41,068 nt of DNA from contig JAUIBC010000003.1 in assembly GCA_030427555.1 (NCBI GenBank), positions 1 to 41,068 on the forward strand. The letters are read 5' to 3'. The notes beneath the pieces are model-generated. The model was not told the DNA's origin, did no database searches, and saw only the letters and a program-made list of their open reading frames with translations. Shown here one piece after another: positions 25,739 through 34,739 of this stretch. Numbering within the stretch: the stretch's first letter is position 1; every line of letters starts with the position of its first letter. Made by a program: the position numbers and the translations under genes. This DNA comes from Gammaproteobacteria bacterium. GTDB taxonomy: Bacteria > Pseudomonadota > Gammaproteobacteria > Legionellales > Legionellaceae.

Positions 25739-28018
25739 TTACTCATATTTCTCAGTAAATCCGCATCCAGCATTAGGACAAACTATTTGTTTACCTAAAC
25801 GTTTACTTTCTTTAATGGTTAATATTGGCCATGCGCATTTTGGACATTGCTTATTAATTGGCTCATTCCACAAGGCATAATCGCATTTAGGATAACCGCC
25901 GCAAGAATAAAATATTTTTCCCTTACGTGATTTACGTTTTAAGATATTTGCTGAATTGCACTTTGGACATAAAACAGATGTATCTTCTGGTTTATCCAAA
26001 GGCTCTATAAACTTACAATTTGGATACGTTGAACAGCCAATAAATTTTCCATAACGCCCTGATTTTATATGCAAAGGACTAGAACATTCTGGGCATTCTC
26101 GTCCTTCAACAACTTCCACTGCAGGTTGTTCAGGATTAGCTGCAACTTCCATATTTTGTGTATAATCACATTCAGGATAACCGGTGCAACCGATAAACCG
26201 CCCACGTTTCCCTAATCTAATTGCCAATGGCTTATCACATTTAGGGCATTTCTCATCCAAAACTTCTGTAGTCACATCCTTGCGCTGTACATTTTCATCA
26301 ATGTCATGAATTTTATTAATGAATGGTCGCCAAAAATCATCCAACACCGGGATCCAATCCTTTTCACCGCGTGCTATAGCATCCAAAGTATCCTCTAAAC
26401 CTGCTGTAAACTTATAATCCACATAATTTGTGAAATACTCAGTTAAAAACTTACTAACTATTCGCCCAACATCCGTCGGAACAAAACGTTTTTTATCAAC
26501 AATTACATACTCTCTTTGTTGTAAGGTATGGATAATTGTTGCATAAGTGGATGGTCTACCTATATCAAATTCTTCTAACGCCTTTACTAAAGATGCTTCT
26601 GTATAACGCGGTGGTGGTTCAGTAAAATGTTGGCTTGCATCGATATCTAACAAATTAACTTTATCACCAACTGTAAATGCAGGTAGAACTGTATTTTTCT
26701 CACCATCTTTAGCATCATCTAAACTCTCTTCATATACTGCTAGAAACCCTTGAAAGAAAACAGTAGATCCATTAGCCCTAAATATATTTCCCAAACCACA
26801 ACTAAAATCTACAGCAACAGTGTCAATTATTGCGTCCGCCATTTGACATGCGACAGTCCTCTTCCAAATTAAATTATATAATTTTAACTGATCTTGAGTT
26901 AGAAATTGTTCAAGAGCATTGGGTAAACGATTAATAGATGTTGGGCGAATCGCTTCATGTGCTTCTTGAGCGTTTTTTGATTTTGATTTAAATGCCCGCG
27001 GTGTATCTGGCAAATTTTGCTTACCATATTTTTCTAAAATATGCTCTCTAATTTCATTTATAGCTTCATGCGAGATGTGCACAGAATCGGTACGCATATA
27101 AGTTATTAATCCGATACTACCAGAACCAACATCCACACCCTCGTAAAGTTGCTGAGCTACCATCATGGTTTTCCGTGCGGTAAATCCAAGTTTTCTAGCT
27201 GCTTCTTGTTGAATGGTCGAAGTAATAAATGGCGGAGATGGTTTGCGTTTACGTTGTTTTTTCTCAACATTTTTAACAATTAACTGACCATTTGCCAAAT
27301 TTAATAAATTTTTCTTTGCCGCAAGCGCATCTTCTTCTGCAGTAATACTAAACTGCTGTAATTTTTCATCTTTATAATGAGTGAGTCGCGCCATAAAATT
27401 AGTATTAGCATGCAAACACTTAGCATTTATTTGCCAATACTCACGTGAAATAAAATTTTCAATTTCTAATTCACGCTCACAAATCAATCTTAGCGCTGGG
27501 CTTTGCACCCTGCCTGCAGAAAGGTTTTTTCTAACTTTTTTCCATAATAAAGGAGATAAATTAAAACCAACTAAATAATCTAGCGCCCGTCTAGCTTGCT
27601 GAGAGTTTACTAAATCCATAGAGATAGAACGTGGATTATTAATAGCTTCTTGCACTGCAGATTTAGTAATTTCATTAAAAAATATGCGTTCAACTTTTTT
27701 ATCTTTCAGCAGATTACGCGATTTCATTATCTCTTGCACATGCCAAGAAATAGCCTCGCCTTCGCGATCTGGATCCGTTGCTAGCAGTAGTACTTCAGAT
27801 TTTTTAAGTTCTTTGGCTATAGCGTCTATATGTTTGGCATTACGCTCAATGGGATTATAAGTCATCGCAAAATTTGCATCCGGATTAACCGAGCCTTTTT
27901 TTGCAGGCAAATCTCTAACATGCCCATAAGATGCAAGGACCTGATAATCGTTGCCGAGATACTTTTGAATAGTTTTACACTTAGCAGGAGACTCAACTAC
28001 GACTAAGTACTTACTCAT
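25739..28018 (-). CDS. topA: DNA topoisomerase I
   Basis: This type IA topoisomerase relaxes negative supercoils. The 759-residue protein has an N-terminal Toprim domain (YLVVVESPAKCKTI with E9; TDPDREGEA with D82, D84 and E86), the catalytic tyrosine Y307 in GLITYMRTDSV, and four C-terminal zinc-ribbon units, starting CPKCDKP, CPECSSP, CPKCNSA and CPKCAWP. The first three have the usual GCxxYPxC-type second half; the last ends CPNAGCGF. It lies 59 bp after smg in the conserved dprA-smg-topA order. The ATG follows GGAG at a slightly long spacing of about 10 nt. Confidence 0.97.
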   Translation of the reverse strand: MSKYLVVVESPAKCKTIQKYLGNDYQVLASYGHVRDLPAKKGSVNPDANFAMTYNPIERNAKHIDAIAKELKKSEVLLLATDPDREGEAISWHVQEIMKSRNLLKDKKVERIFFNEITKSAVQEAINNPRSISMDLVNSQQARRALDYLVGFNLSPLLWKKVRKNLSAGRVQSPALRLICERELEIENFISREYWQINAKCLHANTNFMARLTHYKDEKLQQFSITAEEDALAAKKNLLNLANGQLIVKNVEKKQRKRKPSPPFITSTIQQEAARKLGFTARKTMMVAQQLYEGVDVGSGSIGLITYMRTDSVHISHEAINEIREHILEKYGKQNLPDTPRAFKSKSKNAQEAHEAIRPTSINRLPNALEQFLTQDQLKLYNLIWKRTVACQMADAIIDTVAVDFSCGLGNIFRANGSTVFFQGFLAVYEESLDDAKDGEKNTVLPAFTVGDKVNLLDIDASQHFTEPPPRYTEASLVKALEEFDIGRPSTYATIIHTLQQREYVIVDKKRFVPTDVGRIVSKFLTEYFTNYVDYKFTAGLEDTLDAIARGEKDWIPVLDDFWRPFINKIHDIDENVQRKDVTTEVLDEKCPKCDKPLAIRLGKRGRFIGCTGYPECDYTQNMEVAANPEQPAVEVVEGRECPECSSPLHIKSGRYGKFIGCSTYPNCKFIEPLDKPEDTSVLCPKCNSANILKRKSRKGKIFYSCGGYPKCDYALWNEPINKQCPKCAWPILTIKESKRLGKQIVCPNAGCGFTEKYE

Positions 28019-28077
28019 GTGCTTTTTGCTCCAAAATACTAAAAGGGGAGAATAATATAAAATAGCTTGAAAAACTA

Positions 28078-28527
28078 CTAATGTAAAACAACGCCATCTT
28101 CTTGACAGTATAAAATTAACTCTAGGAAAGCTAGCTGCTCTGCATTCAAGCTATGCTCCAAGGTATTACGTATTGTCCACTTTGTCTCTTGTAAAGATAC
28201 AAATCGTGACTCAGAAAAAAACAATCTATTTATAACTAATTCTAAAGATTTAGATGAAATCAAACCCATTGATTCCAAACGCATCAAGAATTGATAACTT
28301 GCTTTAGTAAGTTTTATCTGCTCTTCTTTAGTAAAGACTCTAGTAGAAAGGTTAGTTGCTTCTTTTAAAACTTGTACTTGAACACCAACTTTTTTATCAG
28401 AAGTAGTTACATCATTATCGTCTCTACTTTCATCGCTAGGTGTAAGCGTTTGCTGCTTTTCTTTCAATTGGGAAAGAGTCTTTTCAAACAGACTTAGTAG
28501 TAATTCGAATAAATTATCCTTCATCAT
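28078..28527 (-). CDS. smg: Smg family protein (DUF494)
   Basis: The 149-residue helical protein matches E. coli Smg in its second half: EEQIKLTKASYQFLMRLESM, LELVINRLF, ETKWTIRNTLE and the C-terminal EDGVVLH. The first half contains a variable Ser/Asp-rich linker (about 25-50). The family's function is poorly defined; Smg genes sit between dprA and topA in many gammaproteobacteria, and that is the case here. The start ATG overlaps the dprA stop by 4 bp, so the two are probably translationally coupled. The assignment rests on both sequence and position. Confidence 0.9.
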   Translation of the reverse strand: MMKDNLFELLLSLFEKTLSQLKEKQQTLTPSDESRDDNDVTTSDKKVGVQVQVLKEATNLSTRVFTKEEQIKLTKASYQFLMRLESMGLISSKSLELVINRLFFSESRFVSLQETKWTIRNTLEHSLNAEQLAFLELILYCQEDGVVLH

Positions 28528-29600
28528 CTACACCTCATATAACCGCCAGGTACCGCACTAACAACGCCTTCTAATTCAAGCTTAGTTAGATCACATATAA
28601 TAGAATCTAATGCTTTGCCACTACGAACAACTAGCTGATCTATAGTCGTTACTTCAAAACCAACGTGCTTTACCAAACCTTCATCAAAGCTACTATTAAC
28701 TTCTTCACATATACTCATAGTTTCATGAGCATCTAAATTCAACTCTTCCAAGATATCAACATAAGATGTAACTAATTTAGCTCCTTGTCGCAATAAATGA
28801 TGACATCCTTTGGCTTGTTGGTTATAAATAGAACCTGGAATCGCCAAAACATCTCTATTTTGCTCAAGAGCAAACCTTGCGGTAATTAAAGAACCGCTCA
28901 TCTCTGTCGCCTCAACAACTAATGTTGCCAATGCTAAACCACTTATTATACGATTTCTACGGGGGAAATGTCCAGCAATTGGAAAACTTTTTAACGGAAA
29001 CTCACTAATCAACAATCCAGTTTCACCAATTTTATGCGCTAAATCAACGTGTCTACGCGGGTAAATATTATCGATACCTGTTCCCATAATTGCTATGGTA
29101 ACACCTCCTGCAGAAATAGCTGCTTTATGCGCTTCTGCATCCACTCCTATTGCCAAACCACTCACAATAGTAATATCGCGCTTTGCAAGCTCAAATGAGA
29201 ATTTATAAGCATTTTCAAATCCAGCAATTGAAGGCTTTCTGCTGCCAACTATCGCAATGCTTAAAGAGTTTAAATACTTTATATCGCCACGCACATATAG
29301 TACTGGTGGTGGGTCTGGGATTTGTAATAATAAGCGCGGGTAATTTGGATCGCCATACACGATAATATTATGTGCGCTATCTTGCTCTTGCCAAATTAAA
29401 TCTTCTTCAATTAAATCAAAGTTAAACTCTGCAATCGCTTTAGCAATATTTTTCCGAATACCAAACTCTTCTAACTCAAAGCTTGAAAGTGCAAACATGT
29501 CATGCAAGTTTGGCCATTTCGCAAGAAGCTTAACGCATAAATGCGGTCCGACACCATTTATTCTATTTAATGCCAAAAGGCAGGACTTATTATTTTTCAT
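28524..29600 (-). CDS. dprA: DNA processing protein DprA
   Basis: DprA binds incoming single-stranded DNA and loads RecA during natural transformation. The 358-residue protein has an N-terminal SAM/helix-hairpin-like region (ALNRINGVGPHLCVKLL), a Rossmann-like core (AIVGSRKPSIAG, VSGLAIGVDAEAHKAA, FPRRNRIISGLA, EMSGSLITA) and a C-terminal winged helix ending in EGVVSAVPGGYMR. All family motifs are intact, which suggests that the capacity for DNA uptake, or at least its processing step, persists. The 107-bp gap to def holds divergent promoters, with a CCTTAA/TTAAGG palindrome that includes its ribosome site. Confidence 0.95.
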   Translation of the reverse strand: MKNNKSCLLALNRINGVGPHLCVKLLAKWPNLHDMFALSSFELEEFGIRKNIAKAIAEFNFDLIEEDLIWQEQDSAHNIIVYGDPNYPRLLLQIPDPPPVLYVRGDIKYLNSLSIAIVGSRKPSIAGFENAYKFSFELAKRDITIVSGLAIGVDAEAHKAAISAGGVTIAIMGTGIDNIYPRRHVDLAHKIGETGLLISEFPLKSFPIAGHFPRRNRIISGLALATLVVEATEMSGSLITARFALEQNRDVLAIPGSIYNQQAKGCHHLLRQGAKLVTSYVDILEELNLDAHETMSICEEVNSSFDEGLVKHVGFEVTTIDQLVVRSGKALDSIICDLTKLELEGVVSAVPGGYMRCR

Positions 29601-29648
29601 TGTTTTTCCTTAAACTTAAGGCAAAATCATTACATAAAGTAATAATAA

Positions 29649-29677
29649 TTGCAATATATTCAACTATTATAGATAAT
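29649..29677 (+). promoter_or_regulatory. Candidate sigma-70 promoter for def-fmt-rsmB
   Basis: TTGCAA at 29649-29654 is followed by a 17-bp spacer and GATAAT at 29672-29677, about 30 bp before the def ATG. Both boxes differ from consensus at one or two positions, and AT-rich DNA gives chance matches, so this is moderate support only. Confidence 0.45.
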
Positions 29678-29706
29678 ATGCACATTTAAAATTTAGAGTG
29701 ATAAAT

Positions 29707-30216
29707 ATGACAATTCGTAGGATTATCTATTTACCTGATCCAAGACTTAGAAAAGTTTCAAGTGAAATTGAAGTTTTTGATGATAAGTTACAAACTCTAA
29801 TCGATGATATGTTTGAAACTATGTACCATGCAAAAGGTGTAGGCCTTGCCGCCCCCCAAATTGGCATTAACATTCGATTATCTGTAATAGATGCTACACC
29901 TGACAAATCTCAACAACTTGTACTAATTAACCCTAAGATAATAGCTCAAGAAGGTGAGCAAGAATATCAAGAAGGATGTTTGTCTGTTCCAGGGACATTT
30001 GATACTGTAAAAAGATTTGAAACCGTTACCATAAGCGCTTTAGATAGGCATGGCAAGCATTATGAAATGACAGCTTCGGGTTTACTTGGTGAAGCATTTC
30101 AGCATGAAATAGATCATTTAAATGGTAAATTATATATAGATTTACTTTCCCCTATCAAAAAAAATCTTGCTCGCAAAAAACTTGAAAAACACTTACGGAA
30201 AAACAATTTAAAATGA
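29707..30216 (+). CDS. def: Peptide deformylase
   Basis: Def removes the formyl group from the N-terminal Met of new proteins. The 169-residue protein has all three motifs: GVGLAAPQIG, EGCLSVPG (metal ligand C91) and QHEIDHLNG (H133, E134, H137). The ATG at 29707 fits the family start (MTIRRIIYLPDPRLRK); a GTG three codons earlier is in frame but less likely. The stop overlaps the fmt start by 4 bp, and def-fmt-rsmB forms one operon, the order seen in E. coli. Confidence 0.97.
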   Translation: MTIRRIIYLPDPRLRKVSSEIEVFDDKLQTLIDDMFETMYHAKGVGLAAPQIGINIRLSVIDATPDKSQQLVLINPKIIAQEGEQEYQEGCLSVPGTFDTVKRFETVTISALDRHGKHYEMTASGLLGEAFQHEIDHLNGKLYIDLLSPIKKNLARKKLEKHLRKNNLK

Positions 30217-31214
30217 GCAATCCTTATAAAATAATATTCGCCGGCACACCTGAATTTGGCCTACCTTGTCTAGATGCACTTTACAAGGAAAATATTTCTC
30301 TACAAGCTATATATACCCAACCAGACAGACCAGCTGGCCGTGGTAGAACGATACAAACATCTCCCATTAAAAACTGGGGGACACTCCATGACATACCAAT
30401 TTATCAACCTCAAAATTTTAAGAATCAAGATACAATTGATGCACTAAAAGCACTACAACCTGATCTTATGGTTGTTATAGCGTATGGATTAATCCTTCCA
30501 AAACAAGTATTACAAATTCCAAAATTTGGATGTATAAACGTTCATGCCTCTATTCTACCTAGATGGCGCGGAGCATCTCCCATACAACACGCAATCTTAC
30601 ACGGAGACAACCAAACTGGAATAACAATAATGCAAATGGATGTAGGCATGGATACCGGCGACATTTATGAAATAGCAACTACTGAAATTAGCGAAAATGA
30701 TAATGCTGAAACCCTGCATGATAAACTTGCACAACTAGCAATAAAACCTTTACTTAATACGCTTAAAAATATTATCAAACAAAACAATACAAAAGTAACC
30801 AAGCAAGACGATTCTCTTGCAACATACGCACCTAAAATTACCAAAGATGATGCAAAAATTAATTGGCAACAAGACGCCATTAAAATTGAATATCAAATCC
30901 GTGCTTTTAACCCTTGGCCATTAGCATTTACGACAGCAAACGATACTCGTTTCCAAATACTAGAGGCTAAAGCCATTGATACTAGAGCTCTTCGGAAACT
31001 CGCTTCAGATTCAAACGGCGCGAAAAGGTCTACTCGTAGTTCTTGTAATCCAGGCGAGGTACTAGAAGTTTCTAAACAAGGTATAATAGTTAGTGCGTTA
31101 CATAATGCTTTATTAATTAAAAAAATAAAATTTCCAGGAAAAAACGCTATAAGTATTTCTGATTATATGAATGCTAATAATAAAGTTATTCAACAAGGAA
31201 CGATGCTAAAATGA
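30213..31214 (+). CDS. fmt: Methionyl-tRNA formyltransferase
   Basis: Fmt formylates initiator Met-tRNA using 10-formyl-tetrahydrofolate. The 333-residue protein starts with IIFAGTPEFG, has QPDRPAGRGR, the catalytic set N109, H111 and D147 (INVHASILPRWRGASPIQ and MDVGMDTGD), and a C-terminal oligonucleotide-binding-type domain (about 210-330). There is a small Ser/Arg-rich insertion near residues 265-280. It overlaps both def and rsmB by 4 bp, so all three are translationally coupled. Confidence 0.97.
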   Translation: MSNPYKIIFAGTPEFGLPCLDALYKENISLQAIYTQPDRPAGRGRTIQTSPIKNWGTLHDIPIYQPQNFKNQDTIDALKALQPDLMVVIAYGLILPKQVLQIPKFGCINVHASILPRWRGASPIQHAILHGDNQTGITIMQMDVGMDTGDIYEIATTEISENDNAETLHDKLAQLAIKPLLNTLKNIIKQNNTKVTKQDDSLATYAPKITKDDAKINWQQDAIKIEYQIRAFNPWPLAFTTANDTRFQILEAKAIDTRALRKLASDSNGAKRSTRSSCNPGEVLEVSKQGIIVSALHNALLIKKIKFPGKNAISISDYMNANNKVIQQGTMLK

Positions 31215-32482
31215 AAAAAGCTGAACTTCTAGCAACTCAGAAAATTTTACTAGGGGTTATTCAAGATAAAATCTCATATAAACAAGCGTTCACAAAAAAT
31301 ACCACTCCATTAACCAAAGAAATATGTTTTGGAGTATGTCGCAATTTTTATTTCCTTGAAGAGCTTGCAAATAATTTTATACAAAAAAAACCTAAAGATT
31401 TGCGGCTATGGTTAGTTATTTTAATTGGTATTTATCAATTACGCTTTTTGAGTACCCCAGAGTACGCTGCGGTCAAAGAAACAGTTGGTATTTTGCAAAA
31501 GTCTTGGGAAAAAAACTTTGTTAATGCAGTTTTACGTAACTACCTAAGAGCAGAAAAAGATTTAGATATTAATAACTCTAAAAATTTACAAGTAAAATAT
31601 AATCACCCACTTTGGCTGATTAAGAAAATACAACAAAGTTGGCCAGAACATTGGCAAAACATTCTTGTGGCTAACAATCAACATCCGCCATTTAGTATTA
31701 GAGTAAATAGCAGTAAAATAACCGTAGATGATTACTTAAAACTACTAAAAAAAGCTAATATCCCAGCACAAACTTGTTCTTGGATAACTTCTGGGTTAAT
31801 AATTACAACCCCTCTAAAAGTAAATGAATTACCTGGTTTTACAGATGGTTTAGTCTCAGTACAAGATTTCGCGGCGCAAATGGCGGTAAAGTTCCTTGAT
31901 TTAAGTCCTGGACTTTCTGTTTTAGATGCATGCGCAGCCCCAGGTGGAAAAACTTGCCATATTTTAGAAAGTGAGAAAAATTTAAAAAGTTTGCTTGCTA
32001 TTGATATTTCAACAAACAGAGCAAAAAAAATTGAAGAAAATTTTAGCCGTCTTAAACTTAACGCAAACATAAAAATATGTGATTGTTTAGAAATTGATAA
32101 ATGGTGGGATGGCAAATATTTTGACAGGATCCTTTTAGATGCCCCTTGCTCAGCCACAGGCGTAATACGACGCAATCCAGATATAAAATTACTCAGAACA
32201 GAAAATGAGATATCATTAATAGTAGAGTTACAAAAAAAACTATTAACTAAGCTTTGGAAAGTATTAGCCCCAGGCGGAAAATTAATATATACAACTTGTT
32301 CTATCTTACCTGAAGAAAATGAAGAACAAATTGCTAACTTTTTAAAAACAAATCCTGATTGTACAAATTTGGCAATAAACGCATATGAATCAATAACCAA
32401 AAAATGTAACCATGGATTACAAATTTTCCCTGGTGAAAATAATATGGATGGTTTTTTCTATAGCGTTTTAATCAAGAATTGA
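31211..32482 (+). CDS. rsmB: 16S rRNA (cytosine-967-C5) methyltransferase RsmB
   Basis: RsmB methylates C967 of 16S rRNA. The 423-residue protein has an N-terminal NusB-like helical domain (about 1-130) and a SAM-dependent methyltransferase domain with DACAAPGGKTC, the DAPCSATGVIRR motif and the catalytic TTCSILPEENEEQ. Length is typical (E. coli 429). It starts within the fmt stop. The potassium transport gene trkA that often follows in E. coli is not here; the next gene is an orphan membrane protein. Confidence 0.95.
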   Translation: MKKAELLATQKILLGVIQDKISYKQAFTKNTTPLTKEICFGVCRNFYFLEELANNFIQKKPKDLRLWLVILIGIYQLRFLSTPEYAAVKETVGILQKSWEKNFVNAVLRNYLRAEKDLDINNSKNLQVKYNHPLWLIKKIQQSWPEHWQNILVANNQHPPFSIRVNSSKITVDDYLKLLKKANIPAQTCSWITSGLIITTPLKVNELPGFTDGLVSVQDFAAQMAVKFLDLSPGLSVLDACAAPGGKTCHILESEKNLKSLLAIDISTNRAKKIEENFSRLKLNANIKICDCLEIDKWWDGKYFDRILLDAPCSATGVIRRNPDIKLLRTENEISLIVELQKKLLTKLWKVLAPGGKLIYTTCSILPEENEEQIANFLKTNPDCTNLAINAYESITKKCNHGLQIFPGENNMDGFFYSVLIKN

Positions 32483-32564
32483 ATGATAGAACAATAACTA
32501 TTGACTAAGTAAAAACCATAGATTAAGCTCAGAATAAGTTAACAATAACAATAACAATAATTAA

Positions 32565-33128
32565 ATGTTAAGATCTACAATAGCAGCCGTGCTGGCTTTT
32601 TTATTATTCCTAAGCATCCATTTTCTTGACTTTCACTTTTTAATCCCAGAGGCTCGCACTAATAACCTCTTATGGGCGGCAACGTTTGGCCTGATTTCTT
32701 TGGCTCTAATTCTTAGTTACCTACCTTCTGAAGAGTGGTTTAAAACTAAACTCCATATTAATGATGACCTAATGCGCCGTTTGATCTACCCTATCCTTAG
32801 CGCACTTTTCTATGGTTTTTTATTTCTAGGATATTTAGAGTTTTACTTTACTGCTGAAAGATCTATAACCTTTCGCATGCTTATGATTATGGACAAACAA
32901 CCACAGCACACTATAACGCGAGAGGAGATATTTAACAAATATGACGTTCCTGGAATAATTGATAAAAGACTAGAAGATCTGAAGTATGGTGGATATATTG
33001 CAGACAAAGATAATAAATATAACCTAACAACCAAAGGTAAAATAACACTTTCTATTTACAAATTTGCTATTGATTTTCTACATCTTGGTACTAGCGAAAA
33101 GGATAATACAACCGTCACAAAAGAATAA
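32565..33128 (+). CDS. Small membrane protein with C-terminal winged-helix-like domain
   Basis: I do not recognise a named family. The 187-residue protein has three hydrophobic helices at about 5-22, 35-52 and 74-95. They are followed by a ~65-residue cytoplasmic segment (about 101-165) that reads as a winged helix: TITREEIFNKYDVPGIIDKR is followed by a helix (LEDLKYGGYI) and a beta wing with a Lys-Leu-Thr-type pattern (YNLTTKGKI). This could be a membrane-anchored DNA-binding or protein-binding regulator. No Shine-Dalgarno is visible; an AACAAT repeat (about 32540-32562) precedes the ATG. It lies between rsmB and a convergent glycosyltransferase gene, at the edge of the glycan group, so a link to polysaccharide synthesis is suggested only by position. 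Confidence 0.78.
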   Translation: MLRSTIAAVLAFLLFLSIHFLDFHFLIPEARTNNLLWAATFGLISLALILSYLPSEEWFKTKLHINDDLMRRLIYPILSALFYGFLFLGYLEFYFTAERSITFRMLMIMDKQPQHTITREEIFNKYDVPGIIDKRLEDLKYGGYIADKDNKYNLTTKGKITLSIYKFAIDFLHLGTSEKDNTTVTKE

Positions 33129-33167
33129 GAGCTTATATGCAAGATAAATGTTAGATAATATGACTTG

Positions 33168-34337
33168 CTATCTCTTAGGTAAATGGCTTATTTCCGTATA
33201 TAAATCTAGCAGCTCTTTAGCACTTTGTAACCAAGAAAATTTACTGGCTTGTTGTACAGCCGCACATTGTAAGGCTTCACGTTCTTTTGGAGAATTTGAA
33301 AGTGCTAACATATGCTGAGCCCAACCTTCTAAGTCATCTATAGCTAAAATTTTTGCAGCATTTCCTGCAACTTCTGGGATTGAAGTAGTGTTAGTCGTAA
33401 TAGTTGCGGCCCCAAACTGCATGCCTTCTAATACTGGCAGCCCAAAACCTTCGAACAAAGATGGATATAAATTTGCAAAACATGATTGATAGAGCCACAG
33501 TAATTCATCATCCGTGACATATCCTGTTAAAATAACATTTTGCGCTATCCCAAGCTTTTCTAACTCTTGGTTAAAATCGTCCATAAGCCATCCTTTGCCG
33601 CCAGCAAAAACTAGAGGCATAGGTTCGCCACCTAATGCTAAATAACGTGCATAAGCTTTAGCTAAAAGCAATTGGTTTTTACGCGGCTCAATTGTACCAA
33701 CAGACAACCAAAATTTACCTATTTTAATATTGGCAAGTTTAGCAGGTCTATTACCTTTTGCATTTACATCACTAAACCGTGAGCATGGGTATATTACTTT
33801 AATTCTATCCTCAGGAAAATATGGAAAAGTCTCTAGATAATGCTGCTTAGAAGATTCTGATATAGCAATAATCCAATCAGCAAAAATAGAAGCTCTAAAT
33901 ATCCCTGAATAACAACCAAAACGATTAATTTCTGTTGTCCAATTAGGGTTATGAAGAAAACCCATATCATAAAATGTATAAACTAGTTTGCTAGATTTAA
34001 GCTTTGTTGGACACCAAAAGTTATTCGCATGGATAATGTTTGGATTATTTAACTTATGCTCCAAATTTGAACTATTCCAAAAGTTGCGTGCTAGCTCTTT
34101 AGTTAAATGCCTAGGCCCATATTTACCTTTATGATATTGATTCCGTAATGGCATAAATCGATTAAAATAAAAATCTCCAAAGCTTGGGTATAGTGCAAAA
34201 TTTATATCTTGTGATAGTTCTAAAAGATTTTTAATAATAGCATGCGCATAATATCCACATCCTGCTTTATTAGAGCCTGTTTGAGAGATATCAAATCCAA
34301 CGTGTAACTTTGTAGGAAACTGCATTTTATCCACCAT
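33168..34337 (-). CDS. Glycosyltransferase family 4
   Basis: A 389-residue GT-B fold enzyme that transfers a sugar from a nucleotide sugar in the cytoplasm. The C-terminal half has WLSVGTIEPRKNQ, VILTGYVTDDEL and the family's E-x7-E motif in PSLFEGFGLPVLEGMQFGA. The N-terminal acceptor domain opens GFDISQTGSNKAGCGYYA, where a G-rich loop follows the first strand. The donor and product are not predictable; mannosyltransferases of capsule and O-antigen pathways look like this, and the nearby GDP-mannose 4,6-dehydratase suggests a GDP-sugar. ATG at 34337 is used; an in-frame ATG at 34325 with GGTGG upstream is also possible. It is divergent from the YfhO-like gene. Confidence 0.9.
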   Translation of the reverse strand: MVDKMQFPTKLHVGFDISQTGSNKAGCGYYAHAIIKNLLELSQDINFALYPSFGDFYFNRFMPLRNQYHKGKYGPRHLTKELARNFWNSSNLEHKLNNPNIIHANNFWCPTKLKSSKLVYTFYDMGFLHNPNWTTEINRFGCYSGIFRASIFADWIIAISESSKQHYLETFPYFPEDRIKVIYPCSRFSDVNAKGNRPAKLANIKIGKFWLSVGTIEPRKNQLLLAKAYARYLALGGEPMPLVFAGGKGWLMDDFNQELEKLGIAQNVILTGYVTDDELLWLYQSCFANLYPSLFEGFGLPVLEGMQFGAATITTNTTSIPEVAGNAAKILAIDDLEGWAQHMLALSNSPKEREALQCAAVQQASKFSWLQSAKELLDLYTEISHLPKR

Positions 34338-34445
34338 TTAAAAACCTAAGCCATTAACATAATAGCTAAAATCTATCTTAGAGCCATATTTAGGGAAATA
34401 AATATAACACAACATACAGTTGGATTGACAGCGCAACTACGAGTA

Positions 34446-34498
34446 TTTATACCCAATATAGCTTAAAACATTGCATTTTAGAGTGTCTTGGGTATAAA
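34446..34498. repeat. 11-bp perfect inverted repeat with 31-nt loop
   Basis: TTTATACCCAA at 34446-34456 is the exact reverse complement of TTGGGTATAAA at 34488-34498. The loop contains a further TTAAAA/TTTTA pairing. It stands 21 bp from the larger element and has no T-tract, so it is probably an operator-like site or a remnant of a mobile repeat rather than a terminator. Confidence 0.55.
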
Positions 34499-34519
34499 CT
34501 TGCAACAAGAAAATAAGAA

Positions 34520-34726
34520 ATGGGTGCAGTTCTTTTAAAACGACAATGCATTGTAGGTTGGGCCTTGACCCAACTATAAAAGCTATGTTTTAAACATGCC
34601 GAAATAATTAACTTATGCGTGACAACGCACCATAACTCAATTTTTTTTGGCCGGTTTGCATCCATTGTTGGGCCAAGGCCCAACCTACCAGCGAAATTTA
34701 TGTCGTTTTAAAAGAACCGCACCCAT
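34520..34726. mobile_element. 207-bp inverted-repeat element (MITE-like) next to the YfhO-like gene
   Basis: The outer 26-bp arms (34520-34545 and 34701-34726; TGGGTGC then a purine then GTTCTTTTAAAA) match with one mismatch. Inner 22-bp arms at 34553-34574 and 34667-34688 (GTAGGTTGGGCC and its complement) also match with one mismatch, and each inner arm is itself palindromic (TTGGGCC/GGCCCAA). The central ~92 bp has a small GCGT/ACGC hairpin and a T8 run. It encodes no protein and shows no clear target duplication. The right end abuts the ribosome site of the YfhO-like gene. Confidence 0.72.
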
Positions 34727-34739
34727 AGGAAATAATAAA

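Larger units (their letters stand above)
34338..34739. other. 402-bp divergent intergenic region holding two inverted-repeat structures
   Basis: It separates the divergent glycosyltransferase and YfhO-like genes. It contains an isolated inverted repeat (34446-34498) and the larger inverted-repeat element (34520-34726), described separately. The rest, 34338-34445, is AT-rich and holds no gene or RNA that I can see; the promoters of both genes should lie here. Confidence 0.6.

Noticed and set aside
34447-34683. Minus-strand 78-codon open frame over the inverted-repeat element
   Set aside because: It consists of the element's palindromic arms, with no protein-like pattern; not a transposase.
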